Assembly: GCF_003032475.1 (NCBI RefSeq)
Contig: NZ_CP028369.1
Location: 7,378,001-7,442,000, forward strand
Length of the DNA: 64,000 nt
Direction of reading: 5' to 3'
From: Streptomyces sp. P3
Lineage (GTDB): Bacteria; Actinomycetota; Actinomycetes; Streptomycetales; Streptomycetaceae
Below are positions 52,764-61,805 of this stretch, in pieces. The notes beneath the pieces were generated by a model that made no database searches, had not been told where the DNA came from, and saw only the letters and a program-made list of their open reading frames with translations. Position numbers and translations under genes: made by a program. Numbering within the stretch: position 1 is the stretch's first letter; each line of letters starts with the position of its first letter.

Positions 52764-52925
52764 TCGACCCCAGGCGCGCCTCGGAATCCGCTACAGTGTG
52801 GCGTTCGTCACGAGGAGTGCTGGAGATAGCGACACGGTGAACCGTTCGAATGCGACACCGGCCAGGTCTTCGTCCCCCATGTAAAGCGACACGACCTGCG
52901 GGGGACACAGTGTCTGCGGAAACAA

Positions 52926-52932
52926 ACCTGCT
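52926..52932. repeat. Transposon core repeat, right (ACCTGCT)
   Basis: This is the second copy of ACCTGCT, directly after the inverted end GCGGAAACAA. The following codons CTG CGC GAG continue the MFS frame left at 34084. Confidence 0.8.
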
Positions 52933-53455
52933 GCGCGAGCTGCACTGGAGCCCGACAGCCCTCGGCATCGTCATGGGCGCCGGCGGTGCCGGCGGCATCC
53001 TCGGCGCCCTGGTCTGGCAGCCCCTGGAACGACGCTGGGGCCCAGGCCCGGTGATGCTCGGAGCGCTCTCCCTCAACCCACTCGCCCAAATCCCTCTGGT
53101 TCTCGTCGGACCCGGACTTGGCGGGCAGATCGCCATCGGCATCGGCATGGTCATCCAAACCGGCGCTGCGGTGTGCCACGGCGGACTCCAGAGGGCGGTC
53201 CGCCAGGAACTCGCCCCCGACGAACTCCAAGGACGGGCCCAGGCCACCGGAGCGTGGCTCGCCTTCAGCCTGCGACCCTTCGCCGCCCTCGCCGCTGGCG
53301 GCCTCGGCACGTGGCTAGGGCTGCACCTCACCCTCACGCTCATCACCGTGGCCCTGGTCATCCCGTTCCTTGTGCTCTGGAACTCACCCGTGCGGGACAT
53401 GAGGACGGTCGCCCCCGCTGCCCTGACTGTTACCGAGGAGCCCGCGAATCCGTGA
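52931..53455 (+). pseudogene. MFS exporter, C-terminal part
   Basis: The last 174 residues of the exporter begun at 33320: LLRELHWSPTALGIVMGAGG and four to five more membrane segments such as VMLGALSLNPLAQIPLVLV. The stop at 53453-53455 overlaps the methyltransferase GTG, the same overlap style as the rest of the cluster. An apparent in-frame start inside the transposon end could allow a fragment to be translated, but half an exporter would not work. Confidence 0.85.
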
Positions 53456-54021
53456 CGATCAACAACCCGGCCACGTACTGGGATCCGCTGTGGACATCAG
53501 GGCGCCGCTACCGCCGCCTCAGTCTCGAAGAGCAGCAGCTGACCGGCCAGTTCCTCGGCGCCGGCCACGGCCGGCCCGCGCTCGACGTCGGCTGCGGCGA
53601 CGGTGTCCTTGCCCGGTATCTACATGGTGACCTGGGATTCCGCACCACAGCGATCGACTGTTCCTCCGCCGCGCTGAAGATCGCCCAGGCCGAGCAGGAC
53701 ACGTCCGACGGTCCGCATTTTCAGCGGCTGGACTTCGAGACCGAGGACATCCGAGCGTTGCCGGAGGCGGCCTACGCCGCCGTCACCTGCCGCTTGGTGT
53801 TCGCCTTCATCAAGGACAAGGCGGCCTTCCTCGCCCGCGTCCGATACCTTCTCCCACCCGGCGGGACGTTCTGGGTCGTCACCCCGCTCGCTGAACGCCT
53901 CCCGGACGAACGGAAGTCCATCGGGATCAGCCCGCAGCACGCCGAATTGCTGACCGCGTCCTGGTCCTCGGTCCACAGCGAAGATCTGGACACGCTGCGC
54001 TGCTACGCGTTGCGCCCCTGA
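53452..54021 (+). CDS. Class I SAM-dependent methyltransferase, last cluster gene
   Basis: A 189-residue methyltransferase. SAM motif I is ALDVGCGDGVLARYL, the acidic motif II is TTAIDCSSAALKIAQ, and a post-motif LLPPGGTFWVVTPL follows. The type suits small-molecule O- or N-methylation. The GTG overlaps the MFS stop, so it belonged to the same operon before the transposon landed; its expression now depends on a promoter in or at the end of the element. Confidence 0.85.
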   Translation: MTINNPATYWDPLWTSGRRYRRLSLEEQQLTGQFLGAGHGRPALDVGCGDGVLARYLHGDLGFRTTAIDCSSAALKIAQAEQDTSDGPHFQRLDFETEDIRALPEAAYAAVTCRLVFAFIKDKAAFLARVRYLLPPGGTFWVVTPLAERLPDERKSIGISPQHAELLTASWSSVHSEDLDTLRCYALRP

Positions 54022-54061
54022 CCCGGTCACCGGTCTCTGGTCCCGGAGCTCTGTTGTCCAC

Positions 54062-54751
54062 TCAGGTCAGGACTTCCCGCAGGAGGGTCAACAAGCCCTC
54101 CGTGTCGGTCAGATCAGGGACGACGGCGTCGGCCCCAGCAGCGTGGAGTTCTGCCACCGAGTGGATCCCGGAGGCGACGGCGATGCAGTGTGCCTGGGCG
54201 TCATGCGCGGCGCGCACATCGCGGGGCGTGTCCCCGATCAGGACGGTCGGCGAGACGAGTGGGATGCCGTAGGCGGCATGGATACGGGCACGGGCGGCGT
54301 CGACGAGACGCGCTCGATCGTTGCTGTCCTCGCCGTACCCGCCAACAGCCATGTCGAGCAGGCCATCAAGCCCGAACGCCCGCAGCTTGACGTGGGCATT
54401 GGCCGAAATGTTGCCGGTGAGGACCGAGGAACAGATAGTTGGGTCCGCCGCGAGTGCCTTCAACGCGTCCTCGACACCGGGCAGGGCATGACCTCGCCGT
54501 CGCAGATCTTCCTCGCTGCAGCGGCCGGCTTCCTCCAGTGCCTGCTGCGCCCGCTCCCAGTCAGGATCCGGCAGACCGTGCCGGATGAACATCTCGCGCA
54601 TGATCGCCCGGTCCGTACGTCCCTCCGTTGGAGCAGGCAATTCGGCCGCACGCCCAGCTAGTGCCTTGAAGGCGCTGGCGTAGATCTCCTTGCTCACACC
54701 GGAGTTTTCTACAAGGGTGTGGTCCACGTCCCACAACACAATTCGCTGCAC
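54062..54751 (-). CDS. HAD-superfamily phosphatase
   Basis: A 229-residue HAD hydrolase of the phosphoglycolate phosphatase type. It has LWDVDHTLVENSG (nucleophile Asp), SVLTGNIS (motif II) and PTVLIGDTPRDVRAAHDA (motif IV). A helical cap lies at about 20-100. The substrate is unknown. It is divergent from the HTH-DUF5919 gene, so the 46-bp palindrome between them could control both. Confidence 0.83.
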   Translation of the reverse strand: MQRIVLWDVDHTLVENSGVSKEIYASAFKALAGRAAELPAPTEGRTDRAIMREMFIRHGLPDPDWERAQQALEEAGRCSEEDLRRRGHALPGVEDALKALAADPTICSSVLTGNISANAHVKLRAFGLDGLLDMAVGGYGEDSNDRARLVDAARARIHAAYGIPLVSPTVLIGDTPRDVRAAHDAQAHCIAVASGIHSVAELHAAGADAVVPDLTDTEGLLTLLREVLT

Positions 54752-54798
54752 GGGACCAGGGTAGGCAGCGTGAACTACCTGTTAAAAGTGGCCTTGTG

Positions 54799-54844
54799 GG
54801 ACGTCCTGGCGTCCCGCAAGATCTTGCCGCGTCCCAGGACGTCC
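54799..54844. promoter_or_regulatory. 46-bp palindromic operator
   Basis: The sequence is symmetric about 54821/54822. The centre is GCAAGATCTTGC (54816-54827), and each outer arm is GGACGTCCTGG running inward. Each half repeats the GGACGTCC motif of 178-197 and 56717-56733. It lies 13 bases before the ATG at 54857, so a protein bound here would block that gene; self-repression by the HTH-DUF5919 protein is the simplest reading. Confidence 0.65.
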
Positions 54845-54856
54845 TGCGAGGATGCG

Positions 54857-55609
54857 ATGGTGAACGAGCGGTTGCGTACGGTGATGCTTCAGCGGCAGAT
54901 CACTCCAGAGGAGCTCGCGGCCTCGTGCCAAGTTGATGTCAAGACGGTGGAGCGCTGGATCAGCATCGGCCGGCAGCCGCTCCGGCGGCACCAATGGGCG
55001 GTTGCGAAGCATCTCGGTGTGGACATGTCGTACCTGTGGCCGCCTGAGGAGGACGAGGCGCAGGGGCAGCCGGCCGAGCAGACTGAACTGGTCGCTGCCT
55101 TTCCGAACCGCGCGAGCTTCCCGCAGAAGTCCTGGGTCCGTCTCCTGAAGACCGCTCAGGAGCACATCGACGTACTGGTGTTCAGCGGCACGTTCTTCGC
55201 GCAGACCAACCCGCGCGTTGCGGCGATGCTTGCCGAGCGCGCCGACGCCGGAGTGCAGGTCCGCCTCTGTTTCGGTGACCCATTGGGCAAGGCGGTCGCC
55301 GTCAGGGACGAGGAAGAAGGCATCGGCGGCACCCTCTCAGCAAAGATCAGGGCGTCCCTCACCTACTACCGCAAGCTGATCGGCACGCCTGGGTGTGAGG
55401 TGCGCCTCCACGATACGACCCTCTACAACAGCTTCTTCCGCTTCGATGATGTGCTCCTGGTCAATCCGCACGTCTGGGGGCAGCCCGCCAGCGCAAACCC
55501 CCTGTTCGAGCTGCGGCGCCTGGAGGAAGACGGCTGGTTCGACCACTACACCGGCAGCTTCGACGCGGTCTGGGAGACTGCAAAGCCCTGGTCACCCGAG
55601 TCCATGTGA
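54857..55609 (+). CDS. HTH regulator with PLD-like DUF5919 domain
   Basis: A 250-residue protein. An XRE-like HTH is at about 12-60 (ITPEELAASCQVDVKTVERW). The C-terminal part, from about 90, looks like a phospholipase D-type fold used for ligand sensing (SWVRLLKTAQEHIDVLVFSG; ADAGVQVRLCFGDP; no HKD pair seen). The ATG at 54857 lies just after a 46-bp palindrome. The NUDIX gene follows 15 bases on, a pairing common in Streptomyces. Confidence 0.8.
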   Translation: MVNERLRTVMLQRQITPEELAASCQVDVKTVERWISIGRQPLRRHQWAVAKHLGVDMSYLWPPEEDEAQGQPAEQTELVAAFPNRASFPQKSWVRLLKTAQEHIDVLVFSGTFFAQTNPRVAAMLAERADAGVQVRLCFGDPLGKAVAVRDEEEGIGGTLSAKIRASLTYYRKLIGTPGCEVRLHDTTLYNSFFRFDDVLLVNPHVWGQPASANPLFELRRLEEDGWFDHYTGSFDAVWETAKPWSPESM

Positions 55610-55624
55610 GGAGCACGGCCCGCG

Positions 55625-56095
55625 ATGGGACGTACGGAGTACTGGTACGACGAGAACGCACCCAAGCCGAACACGTTGATCCCGGCGTGCAACATGCTGG
55701 TAGTCCGGGAGGCGGACGGGGCGATCCTCCTGCAGCGGCGTCGCGACACGGGGCAGTGGGCTCTGCCCGGGGGAGCCATGGACATAGGGGAATCCCCGTC
55801 GCAGTGCGCAGTCCGGGAATGCAAGGAAGAGACCGGAATCGACGCCGAACCCACCGGGCTCCTCGGCGTGTACTCGGTCCCTGAGCATGTGGTGGCCTAC
55901 ACGGACGGGGAGATCCGGCAGGCGTACGAGGTCACCGTGATCGGCCGGCCGGTCGGAGGCGAGCCCACGATCAACGACGAGGCCGATGGCGTCCGCTGGA
56001 TCCTGCCCGGCGAACTGGACTCCTACGACATCCACCACTCCATGCGGAAGCAGATCGCCCACTACCTGCACGGGATGTTCCCTCACGTCGACTGA
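55625..56095 (+). CDS. NUDIX hydrolase
   Basis: A 156-residue NUDIX protein with box GGAMDIGESPSQCAVRECKE followed by ETGI, all key residues present. It lies 15 bases after the HTH-DUF5919 gene and is probably co-transcribed. The substrate could be an oxidised or signalling nucleotide; not determinable here. It is not close in sequence to the three cluster NUDIX genes. Confidence 0.87.
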   Translation: MGRTEYWYDENAPKPNTLIPACNMLVVREADGAILLQRRRDTGQWALPGGAMDIGESPSQCAVRECKEETGIDAEPTGLLGVYSVPEHVVAYTDGEIRQAYEVTVIGRPVGGEPTINDEADGVRWILPGELDSYDIHHSMRKQIAHYLHGMFPHVD

Positions 56096-56110
56096 GCACC
56101 GTGCCCTCCC

Positions 56111-56668
56111 TTACCGCTCTGCCAAGATCAGCCGGGCTTCGACTCTGTGTACAGCAGCTCGCAGATCCTCATCGGCTCGGCGGATGAATCGGCCGACGAC
56201 GCTGTCGTGGTCATACCGAGTGAGGATCTCCGCCAGCCGGGCATCCACAGTGGTGGGGGTACCGTCCGGGGTGGTGGTCATATCGCAGTACATGAGAGCA
56301 TCCACCAGCCCGGCGTGGTCGAGGATCGGGAACTCGTCCTCCAGCTCTTCCCGCAGCCCGCGCTCTTCCGCCTCCAACAGCGCGTACGAGTGGTTGGCGA
56401 CCAGCCGTACCAGGCGCTCGTCCGCGGCCGAACGGTCGCGCAGGTAGCGGGCGCCGTCCAGCGGATGGAACCCCGTCGTGGCGAGCGACGGCGTGTAACC
56501 AATGTCGTGCAGCATCGCCGCGGCCCACAGGAGTTCCGCATCGTCGCCCAGGATCCCTGCCAGGGACTGGGCCCTTGCGGCAACGCCCTGAGAGTGTGCC
56601 CAGCGCCGAGGCAGGGGCTCCGCGAGGAGGGACCTGGCCAGGTCGCGGGCCCAAACGGTGAGATCCAT
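56111..56668 (-). CDS. HD-domain phosphohydrolase
   Basis: A 185-residue HD protein. The first His is in RRWAHSQGV, the HD pair in AAAMLHDIGYTPSLA, and the last Asp in LVDALMYCDM. HD enzymes hydrolyse phosphate esters, often of nucleotides. A GGACGTCC pair sits 49-65 bases before the ATG at 56668. A broken copy of a nearly identical gene lies at 59500-59700. Confidence 0.83.
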   Translation of the reverse strand: MDLTVWARDLARSLLAEPLPRRWAHSQGVAARAQSLAGILGDDAELLWAAAMLHDIGYTPSLATTGFHPLDGARYLRDRSAADERLVRLVANHSYALLEAEERGLREELEDEFPILDHAGLVDALMYCDMTTTPDGTPTTVDARLAEILTRYDHDSVVGRFIRRADEDLRAAVHRVEARLILAER

Positions 56669-56716
56669 GCTCGGCAGACTATGACGTAGGGCGCGGGGGC
56701 CGAGCGGTGATCGGCC

Positions 56717-56733
56717 GGACGTCCCAGGACGTC
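56717..56733. promoter_or_regulatory. GGACGTCC box pair, third locus
   Basis: GGACGTCCCAGGACGTC lies between the divergent HD and gpsA-like genes. Its reverse strand reads GACGTCCTGGGACGTCC, identical to the core of the site at 178-197. It is 49 bases from the HD start and 174 from the gpsA start, so control of the HD gene is more likely. Confidence 0.5.
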
Positions 56734-56906
56734 TACCGTTCTGATCCCCCGCCGGGCGGACGTCAGGTCGGGAAGGGCCGTCGAGCCGTCCGGCTGACCG
56801 TGCGGCGCCCCACGCGTGTTCGGCCCGGGCCTGGCACGGCCGATAGGGTGTCCGGGCCCGGCCGCCGTCCCGGTGACGGGCCCGCGTCCGGTGAGAGGAC
56901 CCCGCA

Positions 56907-57920
56907 GTGAGCCAGCACCGTTCCGCCCGTGCGGCGGTGTTCTCGGCCGGGTCCTGGGGTACCGCAGTCGCCAAGATCCTGGCCGACGCCGGTACCGACG
57001 TCTCCGTGCACGCCCGCAGAGACGAGATCGCCGACGCGATCAACACGGTTCACCGCAACCCCGGCTACTTCCCGGACGTAGAGCTGCCCGCCTCCCTGAC
57101 GGCTACGACCGATCCGGCCGCCGCGCTTCGCGGCGCGGACTACCTTGTGCTGTCCATCCCCGCGCAGTCCCTGCGGACCAACCTCGCCGCGTGGACGCCG
57201 CACATCGGGCCCGACACCGTGATCGTGTCGCTGATGAAGGGCATCGAACTGGGCACCGGGGAACGGGCGAGCCAGGTCATCACCGAGGTGACCGGCGTGA
57301 ACGCGAACCGGGTCGCAGTGCTGTCGGGCCCGAACCTCGCCCGCGAGATCATGGACGGCCAGCCCGCCGCTGCCACCGTCGCCTGCCCCGACGAGGACGC
57401 CGCCCGTCGCTTCCAGCAGGTATGCCACACCACCTACTTCCGGCCCTACACCAGCACCGACGTGACCGGCTGCGAGCTGGGCGGCGCCGTGAAGAACGTC
57501 ATCGCCCTGGCGGTCGGCATCGCCTCAGGCATGGGCCTGGGCGACAACGCCTCGGCGATGCTCATCACGCGCGGGCTGGCAGAGACCACCCGGCTTGCTG
57601 TGGCCATGGGCGCCCACCCGGCCACCCTCGCCGGTCTGGCCGGCCTCGGCGACCTAGTGGCCACCTGCTCGTCTCCGCTTTCCCGTAACCGCACCTTCGG
57701 CACCCACCTCGGCCATGGCCTAAGCGTCGAACAGGCGACGGCCGCCACCCGGCAGACCACCGAAGGCGTCAAATCCGCCGAGGCGGTTCTCGCCCTCGCT
57801 CATGCCCACGGCGTTGAGATGCCGATCACGGAAGTGATCTCTGCCCTGCTGCACGAGAAGGTCACCCTCGACGAGGCCGCCGCCGCGCTGATGCAGCGGC
57901 CCTCCAAGCCCGAGCGCTGA
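56907..57920 (+). CDS. gpsA: NAD(P)H-dependent glycerol-3-phosphate dehydrogenase
   Basis: A 337-residue GpsA. The nucleotide-binding start is [12 protein letters not shown] (Ser where most have Gly), then [17 protein letters not shown], the catalytic Lys in [14 protein letters not shown] and [11 protein letters not shown]. It reduces dihydroxyacetone phosphate to sn-glycerol 3-phosphate. Being in accessory DNA with altered first Gly, it may be a second copy with a special job. GTG 56907. The stretch 57921-58182 has no gene. Confidence 0.9.
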   Translation: MSQHRSARAAVFSAGSWGTAVAKILADAGTDVSVHARRDEIADAINTVHRNPGYFPDVELPASLTATTDPAAALRGADYLVLSIPAQSLRTNLAAWTPHIGPDTVIVSLMKGIELGTGERASQVITEVTGVNANRVAVLSGPNLAREIMDGQPAAATVACPDEDAARRFQQVCHTTYFRPYTSTDVTGCELGGAVKNVIALAVGIASGMGLGDNASAMLITRGLAETTRLAVAMGAHPATLAGLAGLGDLVATCSSPLSRNRTFGTHLGHGLSVEQATAATRQTTEGVKSAEAVLALAHAHGVEMPITEVISALLHEKVTLDEAAAALMQRPSKPER

Positions 57921-58182
57921 CCCCCGGTGCCCGGTCACGGGGCCGTCCTCATCACTTTGCCCATTACCTTCGTTGTAGAGCCCGGTTCGGGCTCGTGGCC
58001 TTCGGGGCCGGTATGACTCGTTGCCCCTGTCCTTGATGATCCGGGGGTGCTGTCGCCGGTCCTGACGGCGCCGGATGGTCGCTGATGGAAGCGTGTCCGC
58101 CGACAGGCAGGGCTGCGTGATGTGGCTGTCGATCTCCGGTGCCCGGGCGGGCCAGATGGTGACTCCGGGGAGGGACAGCCCG

Positions 58183-59393
58183 GTGACCAGCAACGACTTC
58201 ACCTCGATCGATGTGTTCTGAGCCCTGGACGTGGGCAAGTCCGCCCATCACGGCACGGCCCTGCTGGCCGACGGCCGTACCGTCTTCGACAAGCCGCTGC
58301 CCGACGGCGGGCCCCAGCTGCGGGAGCTGTTCGCCCGCCTGGGACGGCGGGGGAAAGTCCTGGTCGTGGTCGACCAGCCTGCGTCCGTGGGGACCTTGGC
58401 GGTGGCCGTGGCGCGCGCCAGCGGATGCGAGGTGGCCTACCTGCCCGGCCTGTCCATGCGCCGCCTGGCCGACTGCCATCCCGGCACCGGCAAGACCGAC
58501 GCCCGCGACGCCTACGTCATCGCCGATGCCGCCCGCACCATGCCCCACCTGCTGCACAGCATCGACCCCGCCGAGGGCGTGCGGGCCGAACTGACCATGG
58601 TCTGGGCTACGACGACGACCTCGCCCAGGACGCCACCCGCACCTCCAACCGGCTGCGCGGCCTGCTCACCTCGATCCATCCGGCCCTGGAACGTTTCCTG
58701 GGACCGCGGCTGCGTCACCCGGCGGTCCTGGCCCTGCTGCAGACCTTCGGCTCCCCGGTCCAACTCGCCCAAGTCCGCACCGAGGAGCTCATCGAGGTCA
58801 TGACCGACGCCGCCCCACGGATGCGGAACCCGCGGGAGCTGGCCGGACAGATCCATGCCGCCCTGGCCGAGCAGACCGTCCAGGTCCCCGGCACCGGCTC
58901 GGCCGGCGAGATCATCTCCGGTCTGGCCGAGTCCCTCGCCGTGCTCCTCAAGCGCCGCGAGATCCTGGAGACCTGCATGACGGCCCTGCTTCAGGCCCAC
59001 CCTCTCGCGAAGGTCCTGACCTCCATGCCCGGGGTCGCGGTCAGGACCGGCGCCCGCATCCTGGCCGAGGTCGGCGACGCTAGCGCGTTCCCCACCGCCG
59101 CCCACCTGGCCTCCTACGCGGGACTGACCCCCACCACACGTCGTTCGGGAACCTCCATCCGCGGCGAAGGACCGCCCCGCAGCGGCAACAAGACACTCAA
59201 ACGGGCCCTGTTCCTGGCCTCGTTCGCCTCGCTGAGCAGCCCCGAATCGCGGGCCTACTACGTCAAGAAACGGGTGGAGAACAAGCGCCACAACGCCGCC
59301 CTCATCTGCCTCACCCGCCGCCGCGTCGACGTCCTGCAAGCCATGCTCAAACACCGCACCCCCTACCAGCCCGGGCACGAACAAGCAGCCTGA
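58183..59393 (+). pseudogene. IS110-family transposase, inactivated
   Basis: The frame starts GTG 58183 (VTSNDFTSIDVF), meets a TGA at 58219 where homologues have Trp or similar, and continues ALDVGKSAHHG with the DEDD domain and KTDARDAYVIAD. Near 58607 it shifts frame into DDDLAQDATRTSNRLRGLL and the C-terminal transposase_20 part (LTSMPGVAVRTGARILAEVG, GNKTLKRALF, Ser nucleophile region). One stop and one frameshift make it dead unless recoded. It sits in an HD gene remnant. Confidence 0.82.
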
Positions 59394-59499
59394 CCAAGCC
59401 CGCAGAGCTTGACCGAACAGATAGAAGCACCCCCCACCCGGAGGCACCTGCCTATGCACGTGTCCGCTATCCAGACCGCCGTCGCCGCTGCCCCCAACC

Positions 59500-59700
59500 T
59501 CTCGTCCGCAGCTATGTGATCGCGGAGGTACCGGGCACCATCGAGCGGATGGAACCCGGTGGTGGCCAGCGAGGGCGTGTAGCCGATGTCGTGCAGCATC
59601 GCTGCCGCCCGGAGCTGTTCTACATCCCTGCCCAAGATCCCTCCGAGCGACTGAGCATTGGCGGCAGGGTGGTGATCAGTCAACTTCCCAGGAAGTCTGG
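59500..59700 (-). pseudogene. HD-domain gene remnant beside IS110
   Basis: The minus strand reads NAQSLGGILGRDVEQLRAA and MLHDIGYTPSLATTGFHPLD, then ARYLRDHIAADER, nearly the same as the HD gene at 56111. Homology starts abruptly at about 59500, at the right end of the IS110 copy, and the N-terminal start is not intact. The element seems to have cut this second HD gene. From 59701 to 60590 I see no supported gene; one stretch near 60020-60300 looks weakly coding. Confidence 0.7.
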
Positions 59701-60591
59701 CGCGCGTTCCACTCGGCGTGCCGGAGGACGCCTGGTACGGCTTCAGCTCATGGCAGACGAGAAAGAGCCCCAAGGGACTGGAACCTGCTCCGGGACCATG
59801 TCAACGTACAACGGTCCGGGAAAACACCAGGTCAGCAAGGAGTTTCGGGCTTCCGGGCCGACAACAGACAGGTCGGCCATGGCGGCAGCCGGTACCTCAG
59901 CTCATACTGCTCGGCCTCCTCGCCGAGGCCCCGATCCAAGGAGTGCCACCTGCGGAATGCCCCTCTCCGAGCCGCTCCTTATCACCGCTCCTCACCGCTT
60001 GGCGCCCGGAACGCATGGCCCGCTCAGGAGCGAGAGGACTACGCCGCCATCTCCACGGCGCTATCTCTCTGCGTCCGTACGGCCGGGCTGTTCGGCGAGG
60101 ATTGCAACAACGCGGCTACCACCGGGACCGAGAAATCCTCGCGCACATGGCGGCACAACCCGAGCCAATCCGAAACGTCGCCCGGGTTGCAGGTGCTCCT
60201 GAACACCTCGTGGCAGGCGAAACTGCCGGCTCACCGCTACGAGCCCCCGGCGCTCGTAACGGACGGCGCGACGCCCGCTCTCCGGCCGTACTGGCTGGTC
60301 TCCTGAGCTACGTCTACGAACCCCTGCGCGCGCCCGCAACATAGACCACGATCGTCGGTTAGCCAAACCGGCGATCCTGACGACCATTGAGGGCGTTCGC
60401 ATGCGGCTGCGCTTGGCGGTGGAGCAGTAGCGGATGCAGTAAGTGGCGCCGCAAACCCGTAGAGAACGGCACCGTCTGCTGGTGCCTTGATGGCCGCGGC
60501 GTCGCTTCCCTGAAGCGTTGCGGCCCTCCGCCAATGTGGAATTTTCATGGCCTAAGGAGAGTGAGTAACCCTGTCCGATCCGATCAAGAAG

Positions 60592-61767
60592 TTGCCACCG
60601 AACGCGAAGGGGCAGATCCGGTACCGGTTCGTGGTCGATGTGGGCATCGACCACGCCACCGGGAAGCGCAAGCAGATAACTCGTACATTCGGCACGCTGA
60701 AGGAAGCGAAGGCCGAGTATGCCCGCATCACCAACCGTCGCCAGGAAGGCACGCTCGCACCGCCGAATAAGGTCACCTTGAATGAATGGCTCGACCAGTG
60801 GCTGGCCATGAAGGCTGACGACTTGGAAGAAACCACTATTTACAACTACCGCATCACCCTGGACCGGGTACGGGGGAAATTGGGCCACATCCGTCTTCAG
60901 GAGCTTACTGAAGAGGACGTAGAAGGGTGGATGCACTGGGCTCTGAAGCACGGGCGCGTACGCGGTGGAAGGGCCGGAACTCCGCTCGGAGTGACGAGCG
61001 TGGACATGAGCCTTGCTCGGCTGAAGGACGCTCTCAACCGAGCCGTGACGCGTCGGCTGGTGACCATGAACGTGGCCCAGCACGTGACCATTCCGCGAAG
61101 GGCGCGAAAGGAAGAACGGAAGAAGAAAGAGGAGGTGAAGCCCTGGAACGTCCAGGAGGTTCAGAGATTCGTTCAGGGCGTCAAGGGGGAACGGCTCTAC
61201 GCTCCGCTCCTGCTGTCCCTCATTGGTCTACGTCCGGCTGAAGTCTGTGGGCTCCGGTGGGAAGACGTCGACCTGGACAATGCCACGATCATCATAGCCA
61301 ATACGCGGACCATGATGGGCAATCGCTACGTCGTGGAGAAGGACACCAAGTCTCTGGCCGGTGAACGGGAACTCCCGTTGCCGGCTCCGGTGCTGGCTGC
61401 GCTCAGGTCGTTCAAGGCCCTCCAGGCCAAGGAGAAGCTGGCTCTGGGTGAGGCATACGCAGAGTCCGGCTACGTCCTGGTGCACGAGACCGGAGAAGCC
61501 TTCACCATCAAGCAGCTCCGCCGACGCGCGTACCGGCTCATGGTGATCCTTGGTCTCCGCCGAGTTCGTCTTTATGACGCTCGTTCGTCGTGCCTCACGT
61601 ACCTGGCCAACAACGGCGTGCCGGATCACATCCTTGCGCGGTGGGCTGGACACACGAATGTGAGGACCACCAAAAAGTGGTACGTGAAGCCCGACGTAGA
61701 GGATCTTCGCGAAGCCGCCACCACGTGGGATGGCCTGCACGGTGCTGCGACTGAGGGGCAAGCCTGA
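60592..61767 (+). CDS. int: Phage/ICE-type tyrosine integrase
   Basis: A 391-residue integrase of the kind used by actinomycete integrative elements. AP2-like N-terminal arm (RYRFVVDVGIDHATGKRKQ), core-binding domain (about 60-170), then catalytic Arg in LIGLRPAEVCGLRW, YDARSSCLTYLA (Tyr where HxxR usually has His), GHTNVRTTKKWYVKP with His and Tyr. The TTG at 60592 is nominal; a CTG at 60571 reads LSDPIKKLPPNAKG, and AAGGAGA at 60554 precedes a GTG in another frame, so a small frame error at the start is possible. No att site or tRNA was found. Confidence 0.85.
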   Translation: MPPNAKGQIRYRFVVDVGIDHATGKRKQITRTFGTLKEAKAEYARITNRRQEGTLAPPNKVTLNEWLDQWLAMKADDLEETTIYNYRITLDRVRGKLGHIRLQELTEEDVEGWMHWALKHGRVRGGRAGTPLGVTSVDMSLARLKDALNRAVTRRLVTMNVAQHVTIPRRARKEERKKKEEVKPWNVQEVQRFVQGVKGERLYAPLLLSLIGLRPAEVCGLRWEDVDLDNATIIIANTRTMMGNRYVVEKDTKSLAGERELPLPAPVLAALRSFKALQAKEKLALGEAYAESGYVLVHETGEAFTIKQLRRRAYRLMVILGLRRVRLYDARSSCLTYLANNGVPDHILARWAGHTNVRTTKKWYVKPDVEDLREAATTWDGLHGAATEGQA

Positions 61768-61805
61768 GTCAGGCGGCCCACCGACCGAGCGACCTGCCCA
61801 GCCGT

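Larger units (their letters stand above)
34086..52925. mobile_element. Tn554-like transposon with mercury-resistance cargo (18.8 kb)
   Basis: The element sits in the MFS exporter gene between ACCTGC repeats, and its ends read TTGTTCCCGC and (inverted) TTGTTTCCGC. It encodes recombinase-like genes at 34187, 35647 and 37422 plus a small coiled-coil protein at 39604, the plan of Tn554-type tnpA/B/C elements with an extra gene. Cargo runs 40144-52763. There is no DDE transposase and no long target duplication, which fits tyrosine-recombinase insertion. The last 160 bases (52764-52925) hold no gene. The boundary may move by one base. Confidence 0.85.

Noticed and set aside
59718..60344. 208-codon plus-strand frame
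   Set aside because: Biased Arg/Ala/Pro composition, no motif and no ribosome binding site; another frame near 60020-60300 looks equally likely, so neither was called.
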